Source: Dinochytrium kinnereticum
Taxonomy: Eukaryota > Chytridiomycota > Chytridiomycetes > Chytridiales > Chytridiaceae
NCBI GenBank assembly: GCA_027604005.1
Contig: JADGJT010000354.1
Coordinates: forward strand, 1-23,474
Reading direction: 5' to 3'
Length of the DNA: 23,474 nt
Shown here: positions 18,801 to 23,474 of the stretch, in pieces
Layout of the letters: each line of letters begins with the position of its first letter
Numbering within the stretch: the first letter of the stretch is position 1
Made by a program: the position numbers and the translations under genes
The notes under the pieces: generated by a model
The model's input: the letters and a program-made list of their open reading frames with translations, nothing else
What the model was told of the DNA's origin: nothing
Databases searched by the model: none

Positions 18801-18966
18801 TCGACGGTGAATTGCCTAAATGCGGATATTAGGACGAGGAGAGAACGCATGCTCATCAGCACAATTTCAAGTAGGGGTTTCCTCTATATTTATTCATTTA
18901 TGTATTTTTCTAGTCCTTTAACCCATCCTTTTTTTCTCTCACGTGATACTAGAGCTCGAGCGATAG
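15885..18966 (+). CDS. Hypothetical large low-complexity protein, probably nuclear
   Basis: Not recognised as any known family. ATG 15885 opens an uninterrupted frame of nearly 3 kb. Residues 2-14 are almost all Arg/Lys/Gly, a likely nuclear localisation signal or nucleic-acid-binding tail. About residues 15-730 are Ser/Thr/Pro/Gln-rich with scattered FG, SFG and FQF motifs and look disordered. The C-terminal part (about 730-1000) is more ordered, with a Leu/Ile-rich helical stretch near 900-920. The unspliced frame runs to 18986, but its last 40 codons read through T-rich sequence resembling an intron. Joining 18870 to 18953 (GT at 18871, AG at 18952) gives a tail ending KLER with a stop at 18964-18966 and 999 residues in all; I prefer this model. 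The scattered FG motifs allow an FG-nucleoporin guess, but they are too few and irregular to claim it. Codon use is unbiased, unlike the starch genes. Confidence 0.72.
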
Positions 18967-19851
18967 CGATACGGCGCATCTACTAACACCATCAATAACC
19001 TAGTCCGTTAGTAGCAGACGGCCCAAGCTGTCGCGAACTTACCGTTTTGCCTGTTATACCTTTGTAGTGCTTTAGCCATGAAGTATCATTTTATTCCCTT
19101 TCAACTCCCAATTCTGGAACCTAATATTCACTCGTAGTAGAAGCGTATCTGCTATCTGTAACTCGGCAATTACAGATAGACCTTTGGGGACGGCACTAAT
19201 GCTATGTAAGCACTAATATATATTTTCTGGACTCTCTATTTTCTAGATCGCTCTTGTCACCATTATCATATTTTCCTTATGCGAATAACTAAGTGTAAAT
19301 GGCTACAGTACCGACTTATAACGCTCTAACGGTTAGACTGCTGCCATTACCATCACACTACAGATTATCTCGCCCGTTCATGTCTTCCGTTCCATAAGAG
19401 GCTTTAACCTTTAATCACTTCCCTGTTTTAATCTTTTGAGAAGTGGTTGTATTCCACTGGAAAACAGGCGTTCGCGTAATGATATTGATTTTTCTTCTTC
19501 TTCTCTCTCGCCGTAATAAATTAAGGTTCTTTCCTTTTATATCTTCATGTAGCTCTTTCAAAATACTGGTGTACTTCCTTTTTGCCTCACCCCAAACATG
19601 ACGTTGGGGCAGATGGCTTATTGAGTGAATTTAGAAAACCGAACCAACTGTTTACATAGATCCATTGTTGTTACCGTCGCCCAGAGGTCGTCAGATGGAC
19701 GGGCCAAAGCGGTAACAAGCCTTAGGGCATGGAGAATATCTCGTACGTGATACAGAGTGTTTTTCACCAATAATTGCACTTTGGTTTTGTGAAATATTTC
19801 AATTCGAGAATAAATAGTAAAAAAGAAGAAAAAGCGGCTGTTGTTTATTTG
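18967..19851. other. Intergenic region between the low-complexity protein gene and the PPR gene
   Basis: No gene, RNA or mobile element was recognised in about 0.9 kb of A/T-rich sequence with frequent stops in the frames inspected. The only structure noticed is a 10-bp inverted repeat at 19152-19179. Confidence 0.6.
19152..19179. repeat. Perfect 10-bp inverted repeat
   Basis: CTATCTGTAA at 19152-19161 and TTACAGATAG at 19170-19179 are perfect complements around an 8-base loop. It lies in the 3' flank of the upstream gene. Chance occurrence of such a stem in a window of this size is not negligible. Confidence 0.6.
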
Positions 19852-22716
19852 ATGGAGCCCACCTGGAGAGGATCCGTTTGCCTCTCATGCCGCCGCCTAA
19901 TACAGTCTCAACTGCTGTTATTGAGAGCCCCGCCTTCGCCGATACCATCCTTCAACTCTTCCCGCCATAGTCGATCCCACATCCTCCGTCTTGCATCCTC
20001 AACGCCCATGGTCAAACCGTCCGAAAGACTCGAGATCCAAAGCACGCGGACATCAGACGGAAATACCAGAGCCAGGCCGTCAAAGAAAAGCCCTCTTGAT
20101 GTCTTGATACACATCATGAATCAGAGACAAAAACACTCTAGCCTTTCCGCAGTACTCTCCCAACAGTCAACTCAACAGGCCCACAAAAGGGACACTTTCG
20201 ATGTTAGCAAGATCGTTTCAGAATTCCGCAACACTGCACGTTCGTCGAAGTCGAACTTGGATCATTTGCAGACCATGTTCGAGGAAATCTCTGAACTTTC
20301 GGTAGAGGTGGTCGACTCAAATTTCAGCGAGACAGATCTAATTCTTGCGGCCGCTAGGATAACTCGGCATAGGAGTGAATCCAGTCCTCGGCTACCGCCT
20401 CTTATTGAATTTGGGAAAGGAGGAGAACCTGATGAGGATTCCAGTGTTCTGGATGATGATGTTCCTGCCCTACCACAACCTCAACTGAAAAGCAAAACCG
20501 ACGCCATATCAAATCTCTTGAAGCGCCACGGCCTAACACCTGAAGCGTCCGAATATACCTGGTATCTGACGCGTTATGGACCTTTTAGTGTGGACAGAAT
20601 TCTGGGTTTTATCGAGGCCATGAAGAGGGTAGACGGAGTTCAACCTGATCGCGCAACCTATGTGGCGGCTGCAAAGGCATTGGGGAAAAAAGGAAAGAAC
20701 GGAGACCTTGCTCTTGTCGTGTTGCGTAAGATGAAAGAGGAAGGCATCTCTCCGGATTGGGATGCTCATCATTCAGTTATAATTGGGTGGGTCCGGGGGG
20801 GAAGGCACTATAGAGCCCTGAAGTATTTGAAGCTTCTTTTGGAGGAGCAACAGCGATTAATCCAGAGGCTCGACGGGTTAAAATCGAAAGGAGATCTGGA
20901 ATACTCGCTAACTTCGACGTTAGATAAGCACCCACTACCCCCATTGCCGGTCAACGTTATTAATACTGTGCTTTCCGGAATGGCAACTGCTAAAGATCCT
21001 GCCTCGATGTGCGATTTACTCCACCTCCTCGATAAGTACGAACTGGACCCTGATACCGTTACGTGGAATATCTGCCTAAGGTCGAGCGCAGGCCTCATCA
21101 GCACCCCGAAACTGGAAGCATGCATTAAAAGGATTAAGGACGCTGGTCTCCTTCGTGTCGACACCCTTAATACCATCATCACAGCGCTGTTTCGTAAGAA
21201 CCGCACCGCACATGCTCTCTCTTTTTTTGAGAGAATGCTCTTTGGTAGTGGGTATCCAGACCCAAATATCGTTACATTTACCCTCGTAATTGACTTTTGC
21301 GGGAAGAATGGGATGGTTACCCATCTTTCTCGATATGTTGATATAATGGAGTCAAAGTCGATTGAAGATCCATCTAAACCTGATGCAGTTAAGCCGGATG
21401 CGCCATTTTACAAGGTCATGCTTGCGAATTACGTTCGATCTGGCGAAGCGCGTTATGCGGCTGAGTGCTTTAAGGACCTCATGCTTCATTCGAAGAGACA
21501 TAAGACTTTCGAATTTCATCGCTTTATGGAACTGCATGCTGGCCGTGCTGGGGGCTTGAAGAAGGCCTATCAACTTTTTCTGAAAATGAGGGTTCAGGGC
21601 GTTACGCCAAGTATTGAAAGCTACCGGATTCTTTCTTTCGCTTTTTTCGAGCATTCTGGAGTAGACCAGGCTCTCGCAGTGCTTAGGAGCTCCTCCGATA
21701 TTGATCCGTCCGAAATAGAGCTTAGGCGGGTATATGAAGCGTTGTTTTGGAAGGTTTTGTCAAAGGGGGACGGGGAGGGCGGTGTGAAAGTGATCGAAAG
21801 CATGGTGGAATCATGCAGATCTATACCCGATATGGAGTCCCGAAGGGAGCTTGAGGACCTACTTTCTAAAGCGGGTGATCTTGAGCGTCTTTTTCGAATT
21901 CAAGCGATCTTAGTCGGCATGCGCGTCCAGCCCACTCTTTCTGAAGCCACCTTGCTGAAGATGCTCAATATTGCAAGGAAGTCTTCTTACGTTAACACAT
22001 CGCGCTCGGACTTAGTTGGGAAGATCATTGCCATTTTGCAGTTGGATTACGGTCATCGATCTACCTACGCATACAATCAAGTTCTTTCTGTCAATCTCGA
22101 TGATTCTCAGGAATTTATTCGGATAGTAAGAAATATGAGGAGAGAGAACGTGCCGTTTGATGGACAGACCTTCAATATTTTGATCGATCATGCAAGAAGA
22201 AGAGCAAGCTATCACGTTCTCTGGGCGATTTGGCTGAAGTTTTTGGAGGCGTTCGATCAGTTAATATCACCTCAGAGCGTGTCACATGAAAAGACCAACT
22301 CCAAATTCCCAGACTTAAAGCTTACAGAAAAGGACCTACCACTCGCAAAAGCCCTCCTCCTCCAAGCATCCCGCAAGGTCCTCGCATCATGCTTTAAGGT
22401 TCGACAGACGAAGTCTGCTCTTGCCGTCGTATCTTTCATGAAGGAGAGGGGCTTAGATCTGCGCGACGGTGCATCGGATGGGTCCCAAAAGATCCTCAAG
22501 AAGAAAATCAAGTGGCTTGAAGAGACTTCAGACATTTCCAAGAGGAAGCCGGATAACCACACACCGCACTTTAGGGGCCAGAGGGTTGGGGTCATTTGGC
22601 GAGAGCTCTTGGGGATAGAAGAGACGGCGGGTGATGGGATAGAGGGATGGAAGGCTAGAAAAAAGGCGAGACAGGCAGCGCTAATTAGGGATGTAGATAA
22701 ACCCAATATTTTATAA
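19852..22716 (+). CDS. Mitochondrial pentatricopeptide-repeat (PPR) protein
   Basis: Likely an RNA-binding factor for mitochondrial transcript processing, stability or translation. Single exon, 954 residues from ATG 19852; there is no in-frame ATG upstream. Residues 1-55 are rich in Arg, Ser and Leu and, apart from Glu2, free of acidic residues, a good mitochondrial presequence. Residues 56-260 look partly disordered. From about 266 there are recurring 35-residue helical-hairpin units with the PPR pattern (V/DTxNxxIxAxxxxxxxxxALxxFxxM followed by G-x-x-P-D/N-x-x-T/S-F/Y), clearest at about 266-340, 365-415, 436-500, 517-610 and 739-800. The C-terminal tail is Lys/Arg-rich. The target RNA cannot be deduced, and fungal PPR repeats are too divergent to read the code by eye. 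It has no functional link to the starch genes. Codon use is unbiased. Confidence 0.87.
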   Translation: MEPTWRGSVCLSCRRLIQSQLLLLRAPPSPIPSFNSSRHSRSHILRLASSTPMVKPSERLEIQSTRTSDGNTRARPSKKSPLDVLIHIMNQRQKHSSLSAVLSQQSTQQAHKRDTFDVSKIVSEFRNTARSSKSNLDHLQTMFEEISELSVEVVDSNFSETDLILAAARITRHRSESSPRLPPLIEFGKGGEPDEDSSVLDDDVPALPQPQLKSKTDAISNLLKRHGLTPEASEYTWYLTRYGPFSVDRILGFIEAMKRVDGVQPDRATYVAAAKALGKKGKNGDLALVVLRKMKEEGISPDWDAHHSVIIGWVRGGRHYRALKYLKLLLEEQQRLIQRLDGLKSKGDLEYSLTSTLDKHPLPPLPVNVINTVLSGMATAKDPASMCDLLHLLDKYELDPDTVTWNICLRSSAGLISTPKLEACIKRIKDAGLLRVDTLNTIITALFRKNRTAHALSFFERMLFGSGYPDPNIVTFTLVIDFCGKNGMVTHLSRYVDIMESKSIEDPSKPDAVKPDAPFYKVMLANYVRSGEARYAAECFKDLMLHSKRHKTFEFHRFMELHAGRAGGLKKAYQLFLKMRVQGVTPSIESYRILSFAFFEHSGVDQALAVLRSSSDIDPSEIELRRVYEALFWKVLSKGDGEGGVKVIESMVESCRSIPDMESRRELEDLLSKAGDLERLFRIQAILVGMRVQPTLSEATLLKMLNIARKSSYVNTSRSDLVGKIIAILQLDYGHRSTYAYNQVLSVNLDDSQEFIRIVRNMRRENVPFDGQTFNILIDHARRRASYHVLWAIWLKFLEAFDQLISPQSVSHEKTNSKFPDLKLTEKDLPLAKALLLQASRKVLASCFKVRQTKSALAVVSFMKERGLDLRDGASDGSQKILKKKIKWLEETSDISKRKPDNHTPHFRGQRVGVIWRELLGIEETAGDGIEGWKARKKARQAALIRDVDKPNIL

Positions 22717-23474
22717 TTATAAATGGCTTGCATATTCTGGTGACTTTTCAAATAACCCAACACAACTTAGCTTGCTTTGACATCCAAACGAAAGGATTTT
22801 CCTTAATCCCTTTATACTCGGAACAAAGCGGATAGTGCTGAAATTCTTGAGGGCACTTTTTTGGTGCGTCTGTGTCATATGGAAGAAATACTAGCGATGG
22901 TTCTTCAAACACCTCTTAAACGAACTTCCTGACATTAATAAGAGTCATATGTACCATAAGTTAAATAGGGCAGGATGGTCGTGGAGATTGGGGATGATGT
23001 CCCTGCGCACACACCGATATTACCTTTATTTCCTCCGGTGAGAATTTGCGCCTCGCCGAGAATGTTCATTTGGCATATTCCTCGAGTCTGTGCATCGCCT
23101 GGTTCCTTTCATTATTTTCAAGAAGCAGTTAGGACTTAGCATTGCGGTCACTTATGCTTGTCGGATTTTTGAGATTAATTTTTGCTATTGAGAATTGTTG
23201 GTTGTTACACCACTGGTCGTGTCAGCTTGTACTCTCTGTGGTGTGGCGCAGCGTGGTTGTATTTAGAATGCTTTTCTTTTTTCCTGTATAGGTAGATTAA
23301 TTCATTTCACTTTACAGATATGAGTAAGAGGTTGTTATGAATAAAAATGGGATTAATTCATTCCACTTAACAGATTAAAAGTCTTGTTTTTTTGTGATCT
23401 TGTGAAGTTCTCTCTTTGGCCCTCCATGACTCAGCCTTGACCGTCATGGAAGAGAACCACATTTGCCACGCCGT
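22717..23474. other. 3' flank of the PPR gene; no gene recognised
   Basis: About 760 bases with no supportable gene to the window end. They contain an imperfect direct repeat (23295-23319 and 23351-23375) and an 8-bp inverted repeat at 23423-23450 enclosing TGACTCA, an AP-1/Gcn4-type bZIP core. The sequence may be the flank of a gene beyond the window. Confidence 0.55.
23295..23375. repeat. Imperfect direct repeat, two 25-base copies
   Basis: Copies at 23295-23319 and 23351-23375 match at 23 of 25 positions and begin GATTAATTCATT. They are separated by 31 bases. The second copy could be a local duplication; no function is apparent. Confidence 0.7.

Noticed and set aside
19774..19851. Upstream extension of the PPR frame from a TTG
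   Set aside because: No in-frame ATG lies there, and a nuclear fungal gene is unlikely to start at TTG. ATG 19852 gives a good mitochondrial presequence.
1..23474. tRNA, rRNA and CRISPR array
   Set aside because: No cloverleaf with a T-loop consensus, no rRNA-like core and no regularly spaced repeats were seen on either strand by eye.

Overview
The window is nuclear DNA of a fungus. All five recognisable genes lie on the + strand. Three are interrupted by short GT-AG introns (48 to 190 nt), TATA boxes lie about 150-170 nt before two start codons, and the proteins carry fungal signal peptides followed by dibasic Kex2-type sites. The N-terminal starch-binding modules are of the CBM21 type known from Rhizopus glucoamylase, which points to an early-diverging fungus (a chytrid or a mucoromycote relative). 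That placement is inference; no species can be named from the sequence.

The left two thirds is a starch / alpha-glucan gene cluster. From left to right it holds a secreted GH15 glucoamylase with two tandem CBM21 modules (1693-4257, 4 exons), a GH31 enzyme with one CBM21-like module and an N-terminal membrane anchor (5166-8915, 6 exons), and a secreted GH31 paralogue with the same module (11359-14862, 5 exons). The two GH31 proteins align without a net gap over 966 codons, with the same coding length from exon 2 to the stop. They share three further intron positions, so they are a tandem duplication. All three genes share a phase-0 intron at the same residue of the CBM21 module. The GH31 active-site motifs resemble those of the bacterial oligosaccharide 4-alpha-glucosyltransferase type rather than classical maltase. 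A plausible reading is that the cluster binds starch, rearranges alpha-1,4-glucan chains outside or at the cell surface and releases glucose.

The outer two genes of the cluster (glucoamylase and second GH31) have strongly biased codons, TATA boxes and pyrimidine-rich leaders, as expected of highly expressed genes. The middle GH31 has relaxed codon use, no evident TATA box, an additional intron and an anchor in place of a cleavable signal, as expected of a diverged paralogue.

The right third holds two unrelated genes: a large low-complexity, probably nuclear protein of unknown function (15885 to about 18966) and an intronless mitochondrial pentatricopeptide-repeat protein (19852-22716). Between the second GH31 and the nuclear protein lie a very stable UUCG-capped hairpin followed by a T run, and, on the - strand, a short peptide resembling a decayed non-LTR retrotransposon endonuclease. 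No tRNA, rRNA, CRISPR array or intact mobile element was seen.
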